Positions 1 to 10,395 of a DNA stretch of 64,000 nucleotides are shown here, piece after piece. The DNA is taken from the NCBI RefSeq assembly GCF_016808335.1, contig NC_053138.1:55644951-55708950 (forward strand), given 5' to 3'. A model generated the notes under the pieces. That model made no database searches and was not told the origin of the DNA. It was given only the letters and a program-made list of their open reading frames with translations. Origin of the DNA: Panicum virgatum (taxonomy: Eukaryota; Streptophyta; Magnoliopsida; Poales; Poaceae). Every line of letters begins with the position of its first letter. Within the stretch, counting starts at the first letter, position 1. Both the position numbers and the translations under genes were made by a program.

Positions 1-1
1 C

Positions 2-523
2 AACACCAAGCTTGAGGATCTCACACTAGAAGAGAGGAGAGAGTTGTTCACTGTTTTAGAGGAAAAGCTAGAGTACCTAGCCAATCTGTCCACAACTGCT
101 CGCGATAAGGCAATTAAGTCAGCTATGAAAAAGATTGCAAGTTTGCAACGGCGATTCAAGGCCCATTTAAGAGCAGATTTTGTGAGGCAAGATTAGCTTC
201 CCTTTGAGAAGCATCCTTTTTTGAAGCTAGAAGACTGGGAGCAGTTTGTGGAGACAACCAAATCTCCATTTTTTGAGCTTGTGAGCCAGGAGATGAAAGA
301 TAAGAGAGCAAAGCACAATAAGCCGCACAAAATGGGCAGAAAAGGTTACTATGGTAAAAGGAAGGAGTGGCAGGAGGCGGATGAAAAGCTAGCTGCAGAA
401 GGAAAAGAGAACCTTTGGGAGCAATTTCTTGGCCGTTCGAGGCCATATCTGCGGGCAAGGTCAGGGAAGACCACTAGTGGAAGCAGGGACATAACATTCA
501 GTTCTCCTCTGGTGGCAGACTAG
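2..523 (+). pseudogene. CACTA (En/Spm-type) accessory ORF, N-terminal fragment
   Basis: One reading frame runs from base 2 to the TAG at 521-523, broken by an in-frame TAG at 194-196. The translated segment contains PFEKHPFLKLEDWEQFV and a Lys-rich HKMGRKGYYGKRKEW stretch. This is the pattern of the ORF next to the Ulp1-like peptidase in grass CACTA elements (often labelled plant transposase Ptta/En/Spm). The same pattern recurs on the minus strand at 47521-48500. The gene starts left of the window. The internal stop makes this copy non-functional as one protein unless it is an exon boundary. Family assignment is by motif recall; the exact role of this ORF in transposition is unknown. Confidence 0.7.
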
Positions 524-683
524 TAGATAAGGTGAAAAGAATTGCAGCTCAAAGTAGCGATGCTTCTTTCACTGGGGTTAGGGAGAATGATGTTCTTACT
601 GAGGCACTTGAGAATCCAGAGCATCGAGGTTGGGTGCGAGGCGTGTCTAGTTCACTTGGCTGGGTTAAAGGGTTTAGTGAAGA

Positions 684-1373
684 GTGCGCTGGAACAGGAA
701 GAAGAGGAAGAGGAGGTCTGATGCGGACAAGGAAGAGATAGTTGGTGAAACAATCACCAGAGTTATGGAGTTGCTAAGAGCTGCAGGCGTGCCCATACCG
801 GATGGTCTGTGTATCACCCAAGCAAGACACCAGAGTAGCTGTGAGGAAGAAGTGCCCATTACCAAGGATCAAAATGAGAGTCCATCACCTGAGCCGGACA
901 TAATAGATTTGCTAACAGGGCCAACTAAGTGCAGTCTTGTGGATGGCGCCGGGTGTGACATGGATCTCGCATTAGCCACTGTCTATCCACATCAAGAGAC
1001 TATCCATACAGTACTGGTACAGAATGGGTATGCAGTGGTGCAACCTACTTACGTGTGGACCAATGCAAGACACATCACACTGCCCATCCTAGTAGGGGAT
1101 GAGATCACAACCCTAGGTGATTCTCTCTTGCAACGGATACAGTGGCCAAGACTGAGAATCGTTATACCACCTAGGTTGAGAAATCCCACCTCTGCAGCAA
1201 CATCGGCTGGTACAGCTTCAGATGTAGCTATTGCAGGTCAAGAAAAGGAGACTCAGCACAAGCAGCAAATCAGCCAGCAGCCTGAAACAGAAATGGTGCC
1301 ACATGAGCATCAGCAGCAGCAGCTTGAAACAGAATTGGTGCCACATAAGGATCAGCAGCAGCAAAAGCCTTAG
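684..1373 (+). CDS. CACTA ORF, DUF8039-like domain, Gln-rich tail
   Basis: An open frame of about 229 codons ends at TAG 1371-1373. It has no ATG at its left edge, so it is an internal exon or a broken part of the gene. The middle (near 950-1175) has the DUF8039-like layout seen in grass CACTA genes: a Cys/Asp-rich start, VYPHQETIHTVLVQNGYAVV, then a WPRLRIVI end. The last 50 residues are rich in Gln from CAG/CAA codons. It lies between the N-terminal fragment upstream and the Ulp1 exons downstream, on the same strand. All three probably belonged to one transposon gene. Frames differ between the pieces, so either introns or indels separate them. Confidence 0.6.
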   Translation: MRWNRKKRKRRSDADKEEIVGETITRVMELLRAAGVPIPDGLCITQARHQSSCEEEVPITKDQNESPSPEPDIIDLLTGPTKCSLVDGAGCDMDLALATVYPHQETIHTVLVQNGYAVVQPTYVWTNARHITLPILVGDEITTLGDSLLQRIQWPRLRIVIPPRLRNPTSAATSAGTASDVAIAGQEKETQHKQQISQQPETEMVPHEHQQQQLETELVPHKDQQQQKP

Positions 1374-1555
1374 CAGCAGCAGCTAGAAATAGAATTGGTG
1401 CCACAGGAGGATCAGCGGCAGTAGATTGGAACAGAATTGGTGCCACATGAGGGTCACCAGCAGCTCAGCCAACCTCCATAACATCAGCAGAAGCCTCAGC
1501 AGCAGCAGCAGCAATCCAAACAGCAGAAGCCTCAGCAAAAGCCACAACAGGAGCA
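1293..1555 (+). repeat. CAG/CAA repeat (poly-Gln linker)
   Basis: CAGCAGCAG tracts alternate with an imperfect unit reading roughly 'gaaacagaattggtgccacat', which recurs four times. The stretch encodes the Gln-rich linker between the DUF8039-like and peptidase parts of the CACTA gene. It is interrupted by stops (1371-1373 and near 1422), so the linker has drifted. Confidence 0.7.
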
Positions 1556-1637
1556 ACTCATCCAAAGTAACCCTAAAAATTCAAATGTTGGTCATGTTTG
1601 GACTACAGATAATCCAAAATACAAGCCTGGTGAGCCT

Positions 1638-2786
1638 ATGCTGTCAGAAGAGGATTTAAAGGCTGTTGGGCCAAGTTGTGAAGCCTTGCATGCTTACTTC
1701 ATGGAACAAAGTGCGAAGGGTGCTACTGGCATTCTTGCAACGGTGGCTGCAACCTACTTTGATAGTGAGGGTGAATTAAAATTGACAGTTGGTTTCAATG
1801 ACTTGTATGACCTTTTCAACATGGAGGGTCTGGACATTAGCTTGTTAAGGTGCTAGACATTGTAAGTCCCTTCAAACTAAAATAGATATTCTTTAATTTT
1901 TACCACAAAGTTCATGCTAACAATTTGTTTATTTGTAGGTGCATGATGAAACAGGCAAAGGTGATGCACTGCAATGTTGGGTTTTTGGACCCACAGGTAT
2001 TCTCGACCACAATGGTTCAATTCCAGACCAATGATATAACACAAGCAGTTCAAAAGGCTATGAAGCACGACTTCGTGGTGGGTGCCTACAACACTGGTGG
2101 CCACTGGGTACTAGTGATCATTGCTATGAAGTGGAATGTTGTTTGGTATTTAGATTCTGCTAAAACTTTTCCATTGCGAAAGTTCAAGGACATCGTAACT
2201 GTTCTGAACTGGTAAGTATATTGTAAATTTTGTTCACAAAAATTCCATCTCTTAATGTTTCTAATCAATATTTCTGATCATGAAGGCCTATTCAGGGCAC
2301 ATGGAGAACAAGATTAAAACAAAATCAAAAAGCAGACCTAAACTCACACACAAGACAGATTTCCCGGTAAGAGCGCGGGTTTTTTTGGTCCCCTCCTACT
2401 TATTTGGTACTGCCTTAACTAGTGTCATTTTGGCACCTACATGCAGTGCGCTCAGCAGCCGTCGGGGAGCACATCGTGTGGATTCTATGCTGCATTGAAC
2501 ATGCTTGACCTACTCCATGACATAAGCATCATGAAAAAGGCTTCTGTAAGTATATACTAATCAGCCTTATCCCTGCTCAGCCTAGTCATTTTTGCTCCAT
2601 TAGATTTTAGAAACTGATTTTTACTTGTATTCTCATAATAATTGTATTATGCAGGATTACAAAGCTACCATACAGGTAGATCAAGGAGCACTAAGGATGA
2701 TCCAGGGGATGCTGTGCGAGTTCATTCTTCACGAGATCATCAACCCAAAGGGCAACTTCTATGATGTACCAGCAGATAACGCGTGA
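1638..2786 (+). CDS. CACTA-encoded Ulp1/SENP-like cysteine peptidase (C48), multi-exon
   Basis: Exons can be read with consensus splice sites: about 1638-1850, 1940-2213 (donor gtaagt), about 2285-2368 (donor gtaaga), 2447-2545 (acceptor gcag, donor gtaagt) and 2655-2786 (ends TGA). The translated pieces contain the C48 catalytic features in order. His is in GGHWVLVII, Asp in WYLDSAK, and Gln plus Cys in QQPSGSTSCGFYAALN. Ulp1/SENP peptidases cut SUMO-like tails. In plants, many copies ride on CACTA and Mutator-like elements, and their role there is unclear. All catalytic residues are present, so the domain could fold. The element around it is damaged upstream (an internal stop in the first ORF piece), so activity is doubtful. 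Confidence 0.75.
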
Positions 2787-3040
2787 GTTCTGAATCTGTG
2801 TACTTGAAACTTGCAGTCATAAACTTGCAGTTCATTCTGTGATGTTGAAACTTGTAGCATAACAAACTTGATGTGTACTTGTGTATCTGTGATGTGCATA
2901 TATATGTGATGTTCTGAATCGGTGATGTGCATATATGTGATGTGAATGACCTGGTGGCTGCTAAATCCTGGCTGGTTCCAAGATGCTGCCAGCAAACAGG
3001 CCAGTGCTTGTGGGGTGGTCCAAGTATAGGTAACGGGCAT

Positions 3041-3737
3041 TAACTAAAGCAGGTTACAAACTCTAACGAGTTGGGTCATGGGTAACATCTGTTTGTAACG
3101 AGCCTAAAGAAATGATCGTTACCTATCAAATAACGAGGTAACGGGCTTTCAGTAGCCAACGTTACAACACCTGAATAGTGGGCCCAGAAAGAGACGCTTT
3201 GGTCATGGGTAACACATATTTGTAATGGGCATAAAGCAAACAACGTTACCTATATTATATAATCGTAACGGGCTTTAAGTAACAACCATTATAAACTCTG
3301 ACCAGTGGGCCCAGAAGGAGACGCATTGGACTTGGGTAACCAAAATTTGTAACGGGCAAAAATAAATAACCGTTACTTATATAATACGAAGGTAACGGCC
3401 TTTACCTAAAGACCGTTACAATATCTGACCAGTGGGGCCTGGGAACATATACCAGTAACGGTTCTTCATAAATACCCGTTACAAAATATATTCTTTTGTA
3501 ACGGTTGTTAGTCTATGCCCGTTACGAAATGTCTCTGCGGGCCCACAAAAACAGCTATTTTAGGTTCCTGGATACTTATATTGGCAACGGACGTAGTTAA
3601 ATGCTCATTACAAATGGTTGGAATGGGTAACGGGCTTACCTTTGACCTATCAATAGTAACGCAATAAGGGTAATGGGTGCGTTTCCCGTGACCAAAGGGC
3701 CATCCGTGCCCGTTACAAATTTGTGGTTCTATGTGTG
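3041..3737. repeat. CACTA subterminal repeats, AACGGGC/CCGTTAC family
   Basis: About twenty imperfect copies of GTAACGGGC and its complement GCCCGTTAC occur in both orientations in 700 bp, downstream of the Ulp1 exons. CACTA elements carry arrays like this just inside their ends as transposase-binding sites. The last copy is followed by TTCTATGTG near 3730-3738. Read on the other strand this begins CACATAGAA, a plausible eroded CACTA terminus. The left end lies outside the window, so a target duplication cannot be checked. Confidence 0.65.
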
Positions 3738-3963
3738 CAGCACAGCAGCGCTGTGGGGGTTTGAAAAATTAGTGCGGGGCAGGGGCTGCCTCGCGGACGC
3801 GGCTGGTGAGGTTGCGCAGGGGTGGTTCGGTCCGGTGCTGACTGCTGAGGTAGCCCTCAGTGCCCATTGGCTCCCTCAAGGCCGACGGATGGCGCGCGGC
3901 GGCGAGTGGCCACCAGGGTCCGGGGCGCGTGCCGCCATGCGAGATGACCTTTTTTTTCTGATG

Positions 3964-4930
3964 CACTAGGTTTTATGACACGACGCTTTGATTTCTATGA
4001 CATTTTTTATCCGTGTTGGCTATATATGCCACTGTTCATGCTTTTCTATGCCAACGTCCAATGGAATACGAATGTTCATGCGTGTTGGCTATGCTACTTT
4101 TCATGCATGTTTATGCCAGGGACCACGCAATTTGAATTTGGCACATGCCATATGCACGTGATTCAAAACCCAGAGGGACTTGTATCGCTACCATCTATGA
4201 CATGTATCGCTGCCATCGGATCTGTATCACTGTTATTTATGACCTGTATCACTGACTTCTATGACCTTGTATAGAGTATAAATTGATCTGCATCGCTGCC
4301 TTTCTATGACATGTCGTCTGTGACCCTGCTGCTCAAGCAGTGCCTCTGACAACGTTCAAAATTTTCTATGATGCTTTGTTCATGGGGTCTACGGTTGTGT
4401 GGGGTGGCCTCCATTTATGATGTATGGAGGTGATGTGTATGAGACTGTGAAAATCTCTAGTGGCGCCAAATGTGAAAACAGTGAAAAAATTGTAGTTTCT
4501 ATGACTGCAAGTCTAGGCTTATATTACTGCACGTCACAGTTTATATGACTATTCGCGTCGACACTAGACTAAACAGTGAAAAAAATTATAATCTCTATGC
4601 CTACAAGACTAGGTTTATATGACAGCATAGGGCGGTTTTTATGACTATTTGTGGCGGCGCTAAATGTGGAAATAGTGAAAAAAATTTATGCTACGAGTGT
4701 TCAGGGGTTTTATGCCTCATACGAGTGTTCAGGGGCCTGGCGCAGGATGTATGCCCATGTCGTTAAGTTTCTATGGCAAGACATACGCAGCCACGGGTGC
4801 AACAGGCTCCTGGCTATGGAATATATGATGTGCGCATATCATTTTTATGGTGTGGATGTAGCAACTAGCAAAGACATGTGAAAAAGCACCTACGAGTAGT
4901 AGTATTTGTCTTCTCACGCAGTCATAGAAC
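3964..4930. mobile_element. CACTA terminal fragment, TTCTATGAC subterminal family
   Basis: Starts CACTAGGTTTTATGAC at 3964. At least 15 copies of TTCTATGAC, TTTATGAC or TATGCC variants follow on the same strand up to about 4775, with one inverted copy (GTCATAGAA) at 4920. A segment of about 110 bp at 4460-4570 is repeated with changes at 4571-4680. The motif differs from the AACGGGC array next door, so this is a second CACTA family. No matching right end (CCTAGTG) was found, so the fragment looks truncated. The short open frames in it have no recognisable product. Confidence 0.5.
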
Positions 4931-5600
4931 ACCCTGCTGGGGCATTGAAAAAGCAAGCAGGCAGCAGCGCCGAGTGACGGTGGTATATACCCTGGGTATA
5001 ACTACCGATGTAAAGTTCTTGTGGGCCTAAAGAAGCCCGGCTTGTTAAGCATCCAGCTTAATAAGGGTTAGTGGGTTGCTCGGCTTGCTAGACAAGCGGT
5101 TTAACTTGGGTTTGGGCTGTTTCCGTCTTAGAGGCCCGGTCCAATTCGGTGAAGACCGGCATAGTGGCTGCTCGGGGTCACCTGCGTGACCCGGAGCCAG
5201 CCCATCGCAGAAGCATGGGGTGGGCCGAAAGCGGGGGGTGGGCCGTTGAAGCATGGGGGGCTGGTGGGCCGAGGGGGCGCGGGGAGCTGGGCCATCCTCT
5301 ATGACCAGAAGAAATTGTTCCAACAAAAAATGTTCCGCTGGAACAAAATATTCTGTTGGAAAAAAAAAAGTTTCATTGGAACAAAAAAATTTGTTCGGTT
5401 GGAAATGAAAAAAATGTTCCATTGGACCAAAATGTTCCGTTGGAACAAAAAATAAAAAATCATTGGAATTTCCAGGTGAAAAAAGAAAAAGAAAAAAAAG
5501 CAAAAATGGGCCGAGGACCGCTAGTGGGCCGCGTGGGGGCACCGTGGGCCGCACGCGCGGGCGCTGTGCGACAGGTCAGCACGCACCCGCGCGCGTGACC
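4931..5600. other. Non-coding stretch between CACTA debris and gypsy LTR
   Basis: Apart from the GTTCC minisatellite, the region has GC-rich gggccg motifs common in grass LTRs and no coding signal. It may be the left part of the gypsy LTR, but its TG boundary could not be fixed. Confidence 0.4.
5316..5470. repeat. GTTCC-GGAAC minisatellite
   Basis: Six to seven degenerate units of the form TGTTCC(n)TTGGAACAAAA occur head to tail, with A-rich spacers of uneven length. Each unit is a small dyad (GTTCC...GGAAC), so single strands could fold back. The array lies just upstream of, or inside, the gypsy LTR described next. Low-complexity open frames on both strands here are artefacts of the repeat. 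Confidence 0.7.
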
Positions 5601-5980
5601 CCGAGCATTCTATTCCAAGAAGATCGGCGGATCCGGAAATCAAGGTTACGGCATTTTAGGAAGGAGATAGATATCATTTGATTGTAATCCAGGTTTCCTT
5701 AAGAGATAGATCTTGCGGATCTTTGTAACCCTACCCTCCGACTATATAAGGCGGGTAGGGGGTATTCCAACGCACTTCATCATCAATACAAACAAACAGA
5801 GGTTGTAGGGTTTTACACCTCTCTAGTGGCCTGAACCTCTCTAAAAAAATCCTATGTTCTTCGTTTTCTAGAGCTTTCCTTGCGCGCTCACCATCTCGTT
5901 ACAGATCTCGTCGTCCCCATACACCTAAATATACTACTTAGGGACCCCACTAGTAGGCTGCCGACCATATGAAATCGACA
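5601..5980 (+). mobile_element. Ty3/gypsy LTR, 3' part (U3 end, R, U5)
   Basis: The segment has a TATA box (CTATATAAGG, about 5742-5751) and a transcription-start-like region followed by CT-rich sequence. It ends ...ATCGACA at 5980, immediately before a tRNA-type primer site. The 5' limit is not resolved. No second LTR copy was found downstream; the element breaks off near 8430. It is therefore a truncated insertion. Confidence 0.6.
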
Positions 5981-5982
5981 GC

Positions 5983-6000
5983 TGGCGCGCCAGGTAGAGG
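5983..6000 (+). other. Primer-binding site of the gypsy element
   Basis: TGGCGCGCCAGGTAGAGG lies two bases after the LTR end. TGGCG... primer sites of this kind are used by many grass gypsy elements, probably priming from tRNA-Asp or a related tRNA. The start of gag follows about 110 bp downstream. Confidence 0.65.
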
Positions 6001-6363
6001 CTCCGGCAAGATCCAGTGGCGCTAGTGTGATGGCGTCCCCCTCCAGAGTCATCTTCCCCGCCACGTCACCAACATCGAGATTCCCGAAGGCCACATCCAG
6101 TTTGGCTCCATGTCGCCAACCTCGGTACTCGACGCCACCCTCATCTTCGACTCTGACACCGTCTCCACCTCGACCCTGGAGGCCTCTTCCGTGCAAACCG
6201 AGCTTGTTGAAGTTCCACTCGAAGACCCAGATTGCTCTGCAGTAGATCTGGATGCTGACAACCTTGATGACGGTCGACGCCGCCTTGCAGCGAGCCTTGG
6301 GACTGATGACTACACCGACTGCTTCTCCGCCGAGGAAGATGCGATGGAGCCAGCTGCCTTTAG

Positions 6364-6685
6364 GGCCGTGTTTGGTTAAAATTCACAAAATACTGTAGCA
6401 CCTTTGACCACTAATTTAGAGTAGTAAACGAAGTCTAATTATAAAACCACCTCCACAACCCCCGTGTAAATCGCGAGACGAATTTAATGAGGTCTTTGAC
6501 CACGTGATTTGAGGATGGTACTGTAGCATCACTGTAGCAAATCATCGATTAATTACCGCCATTAGATTCGTCTCGAAAAATTACACTCATCCCTGAAAAG
6601 ATTTTGCAAATAGACTTCATTTAGTACTCCATGCATGCGAGATTCTCTTTTCAGGAATCGTGCCGGTAAAAAACCAAACACGGCC
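6364..6685. mobile_element. Tourist-like (PIF/Harbinger) MITE in gypsy gag
   Basis: Terminal inverted repeats are GGCCGTGTTTGGTT at the left and AACCAAACACGGCC at the right, 322 bp apart, flanked by direct TAG duplications (6361-6363 and 6686-6688). A 3-bp duplication with these ends fits PIF/Harbinger MITEs. The interior has the 'gattcgtctcg' and 'tttagtactccatgcatg' segments that recur in grass MITEs. It has no coding capacity. It interrupts the gag frame cleanly, so it arrived after the retroelement. Confidence 0.8.
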
Positions 6686-8086
6686 TAGATCCGATCGGGA
6701 TCTGATGGCCCACCTACCCACACTGGTTGTAGATCCAATCTACACCCAGCAACCCTTCAGTCTTCAAAACATGGCGGAGACATTCCAACAAGCGGTCAAA
6801 CGTTACTTCTGCCAGATGGAACACAAGATCGCTCCTTGCTATCTTCTCACAGAGGATGACTTTGACACTTACGTCATCGAAGGCTGCCCCACCGGGCTTT
6901 CCATCACATCAACGCCAGACGGGAGTATCGTCCACTAGGATCCCGAGCATGGATTCCCCTACCACACCACCCTCGCACCTTACCCGGAGGTCGCCAACAA
7001 GGGCCGAGCTGTCCATGTCCTCGAGCTCAATGATGTCTCCGAAGATGATCCTGAGCCGGCCAATGAAGACGCTGAAGCTCGCGCGGCACGCTTGCTCAAG
7101 ATCGAGCAAAGGGAAGCCCGCCGCCAGTTGAAGCGCCAGTAGGACAAGGAGGACCGCATCAACCAGGCGCGTCTTGCCGAACATCAGGCTAACACAGCAC
7201 AACGTGCCGGAGCTGCGGCTAGACAACCTGCCGGGGCCGGAGCAGGGCAACCACCCGCAACCGCCTCCCCCGGCCGGCCCAATACCGCAAGGTCAACCTA
7301 GACCCGGCGGTGACCTACAAGGTGCTGGCGTCGGCCGCAATCTCTTGTCGGCCTTCAACGTCGCTGCTGGCGATGATTTCCTACAGACTCCCTTGGCCTA
7401 CATCGCTGCCATCTGGGAAAACCTCCGGGCACTACCGGAAACCCTCAAAGTGCAACAAGCAGTTGCTAATCTTTCGCGGCCTTTACCAGATGAACTTACG
7501 AGCTAGGCTCGGACCGGTCGCCTCCGATGCTGGTAGCGTAAGTCCGTAAGGACCACCACCTCAAGGCGCTAACCGTGATCAGCGGGCCCAGGCTCCTCGA
7601 TGATCCGGCCTCTCCTTCCGGGATCAAGAGAGAGCCTGGGAAGAGCTTAATCGCCGCCTCCGCTACAACCAGGAGCACGGCGAACCCTATTGCAACCTCG
7701 GCGATGACGACCTCAACCAGCGGGACATCGATGAGCTTGACCGCCGCAATGCCTTCGACCGCGAGCACGGATCTCCCCGGCCCTCTGTCTACGGCCGGGG
7801 CGACCCACATCCTCCATGCCGGTCGCCCCATCGCAGACCTTCAGCGCAAGGCCAGGGCTACCCACTTGAACGTTGACCTCCTCCTCGCCGACCTTCCATA
7901 TAAGGTCGGGACAACAACCGTGAACCTCGCTGCTCACCTCCAAGACGTCATGATCGCTCCCTAGAGTGCTGACATGACTACTCCTCGGAGCACCGCAGGG
8001 AACGATCTCCCCAGCGGTGATGCCACTATTCACTGGAGCAGGATGCCCGCTGCCGCAACGATGAAAGAAGGTACCACTCCCCCACT

Positions 8087-8224
8087 CCACATCCTGATGA
8101 TACTGACCCTCTTGCCGCAGAGTACAGCAGCTTCCCGGCCTTCTCGAACATCTGTCCACATCCTGATGATACTGACCCGCTTGCCGCAGAGTACAGCAGC
8201 TTCCCGGCCTTCTCGAACATCCGC
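8087..8224 (+). repeat. 69-bp in-frame tandem duplication in gag
   Basis: CCACATCCTGATGATACTGA starts at 8087 and again at 8156. The two 69-bp units differ at only a few bases. The unit is 23 codons, so the duplication keeps the gag frame (repeated DTDPLAAEYSSFPAFSNI). Confidence 0.85.
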
Positions 8225-8425
8225 AATGTTCGTCAGCCGGACAACTTCAAGCCTGGCCCCATCGAGAAGTACGATGGCCAGACGGATCCTGAGCTATGGC
8301 TCCGCAGCTATGCTCAGGCCATCAACTCGGCGGGAGGCGACCACGACCTCATGATCATCAACTTCCCAGTCTATATGTCTGGCGCTGGACAAACTTGGCT
8401 CCCTGACCTCATGATCCTCAACTTC

Positions 8426-9097
8426 CTAGTCCACCGAGCGTGGCAGCCTGTGGGGCGTCTGTGCGGGGGCATGGGAGCGGGAAGTTGGTGCAAGACCACG
8501 TGGGGGCTGGGGCAGGTTCGAACCTAGCGGGCGGACACTCGCGGGTGGCCTTGTTGAGGGGCTGCCCGGGGCTATACGGGGAGCCCAGGGCTCCCTCGCA
8601 GGGCCCTACAGACACGCGCGCGCGTGCACACACACGCACACGCACACGCACGCACACACGCATGCGCGCACACACACATATAGTGAGCTGTTATTATATG
8701 GCTGGCTATAAATTGACAATAAGTGTTACAACAATAAATACGGTGATTTACAATACTGTAAATAGTGATTTACTACCATCGTAACTCAAGTATCGTAAAT
8801 GCATGTATTCGTTGTGTCGTAAATCAGTGCAATCATGATAGTAAATTGAGGTGGATACAGAATAACTTATTTTGTGGCCGACTATAGAGTATACTGGTGG
8901 ACAGAGTTACATGACAGAGTCCTACTCGAAGTAGACTATATATTCTTCTCTATTACAACTCTAACTCTAGTCTTCCTTGTCTTGTATAATCCTTTCTTGT
9001 ATATCACCAAGTGGGCCTTGGTCGTCTTCCCGCATATTCCGTGGTGGATCCTCCCAATTCCCTATAAGGGAATGCTTCTTTTAGGAGAAGGCTGGGG
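8426..9097. other. Retroelement debris with (CA)n tract
   Basis: 8426-8600 is GC-rich and has a tRNA B-box-like GGTTCGAACC at about 8515-8524, but no clear A box or cloverleaf. 8620-8690 is a (CACG/CA)n microsatellite. 8690-9060 is AT-rich. It includes a TACTCGAAGTAGACTATATA segment and a Tyr/Ser stretch that recall gypsy LTR sequence. The open frame at 8874-9236 has no recognised domain and is probably chance. No gene is supported. Confidence 0.4.
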
Positions 9098-9100
9098 TAA

Positions 9101-9770
9101 GGACATCTCCAAGAGTTCCATATCCCTCTTCCCCATCTTTGTTTTTTTGGAAAAAAGAAAAAAATCATCTCCAATAGTTTCTTATCCTAATTTCTCATCT
9201 CCTAACAATTGGCATATTGCCTATCTCTGTGCGTAAAGATACGCACACCTATGTGACTCCCGATCGGCTTCTCGTGCGCGATTTTTCGTCGCCGCCTCTT
9301 CTCCCCGTCCTTCTTCCCGCCGCGCGTGGACCTCCTGCGCGCCATCGCCGTCGAGGAAAGCAGGTTGCCGCTGCCCTAGGTAACCGTGGATCCCATTCAT
9401 CTTTTGGCTTTATTTATCTGCCGTGCCCTAGGCCTGCAGCATCTGCCGCCCTGCCCTGCCCTGCCCCCTGGATGGTCTTCCTGCGCCTGCCGTTTTGCAT
9501 GCATGGTCGGCATGCTGCAGGCCGGCCTGCTATGGTTGAAAGCAGCAGTGAATGCCCTGGCGGCGGACGGCATGCTGCACGCGGCGGCGGGAGGAAAAGC
9601 GATGATAGGATTCGTGCGAGCACGACGTTTCTCGCGCCATAATTTCTCTTTTTTGGGAGTAAAAATATGGAATTATTGGAGATAGATTTTTTTCCCTCCC
9701 CATACTTATTTAGAGAGTTGACAAACAACAAGTTTGGGGAAGAAAATATAGAAAACTCTTAGAGATGCCC
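9101..9770. mobile_element. TIR element with GC-rich core, TSD TAA
   Basis: GGACATCTCCAAGAGTT at the left pairs with AACTCTTAGAGATGCCC at the right. Similarity extends about 37 bp inward (to the CTTCCCC/GGGGAAG blocks). TAA flanks both ends (9098-9100 and 9771-9773), fitting PIF/Harbinger-type insertion. The outer 120-130 bp on each side are AT-rich, whereas 9270-9630 is GC-rich with a different composition. The core may therefore be captured sequence. Its open frames (for example 9386-9685) show no domain I recognise. Confidence 0.6.
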
Positions 9771-9914
9771 TAATATCCTGACATGATGCAATCCTTTTAT
9801 ACTTAACCTTTTTTTAATCTTCTTGAATTTTTAGAGACCACATCTTAAGTCCGATCGGATTGTATTTTTTTTATGGTTGTCCATTATGCACCAAGGGGAA
9901 AAAATAAAAATAAA

Positions 9915-10125
9915 ATTCGATGGTGAAAATGGGGTTATCACCACCTATTCGGGCCACAAACCGGTGGTAAAAGCCATTTTCACCGTCTGTTCGGGGCTAG
10001 AACCGGTGGTGATAATGGCGCCTATTGCCACGCCGGTTCTAGCGGCTAGCTAGTGAGCCCCTAGCTACTTGCCAAACCAGCCGTGAAAAGGTATCACTGG
10101 CGGTTTTGTTAAACCTGTGTTGAAA
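9915..10125. repeat. CACTA-like subterminal repeats, ACCGGTGGTGA family
   Basis: ACCGGTGGTGATAATGG, ACCGGTGGTAAAAGCC, the complements TTATCACCACC and TTTTCACCG, and CACTGGCGGTTTTG occur within 200 bp in both orientations. This is the style of CACTA subterminal arrays. No intact CACTA terminus or target duplication was found, so it is a remnant. Confidence 0.45.
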
Positions 10126-10395
10126 GTGTTAAGAGAATGCTTTTGATATACAGCTGAACGTCAATGGATCTATCTATCGGGTGGCAAGTAATAAACACAC
10201 ACAGATATAAGTGTGTGTATCCATACACGCACGTACACACACAACTAATAACAAAGAAACTTGTGTATGTCAACATTATTTTATTCAATCGAGCAACAAA
10301 ATCCAGAAAGAAAGAAAAAAGATAAGAGGAGAGGTAGAAAAGAGAGAAAAAAAAGGAGAAGAAGATAGAAGCGTGCAAACATACGCAGCAGGTAG

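Larger units (their letters stand above)
6110..8425 (+). pseudogene. Ty3/gypsy gag, broken
   Basis: Frames read Gag-like protein in pieces. An acidic N-terminal part lies at 6110-6360. After a MITE, a MAETFQQAVKRYFCQME segment follows (about 6690-6938), then a coiled, Arg/Glu-rich stretch. The core retrotransposon-Gag signature is at about 8200-8400 (FKPGPIEKYDGQTDPELWL). Stops interrupt it (for example TAG 6936-6938 and TAG 7141-7143), together with frame changes. It lacks all pol domains: after about 8425 the sequence is unrelated, so the element is truncated inside gag. It encoded the capsid-like protein of a retrotransposon. Confidence 0.65.

Noticed and set aside
5045..5554. Phe-rich 169-codon minus-strand frame
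   Set aside because: Comes from the GTTCC/A-rich minisatellite read on the other strand.
8440..8600. Possible tRNA or SINE head (GGTTCGAACC B-box-like sequence)
   Set aside because: No convincing A box, no acceptor stem pairing and no target duplication; kept only as a note in the debris feature.
8874..9236. 120-codon frame with hydrophobic stretches resembling a small membrane protein
   Set aside because: No start context or known domain; the sequence overlaps an LTR-like segment and crosses the left end of a TIR element.
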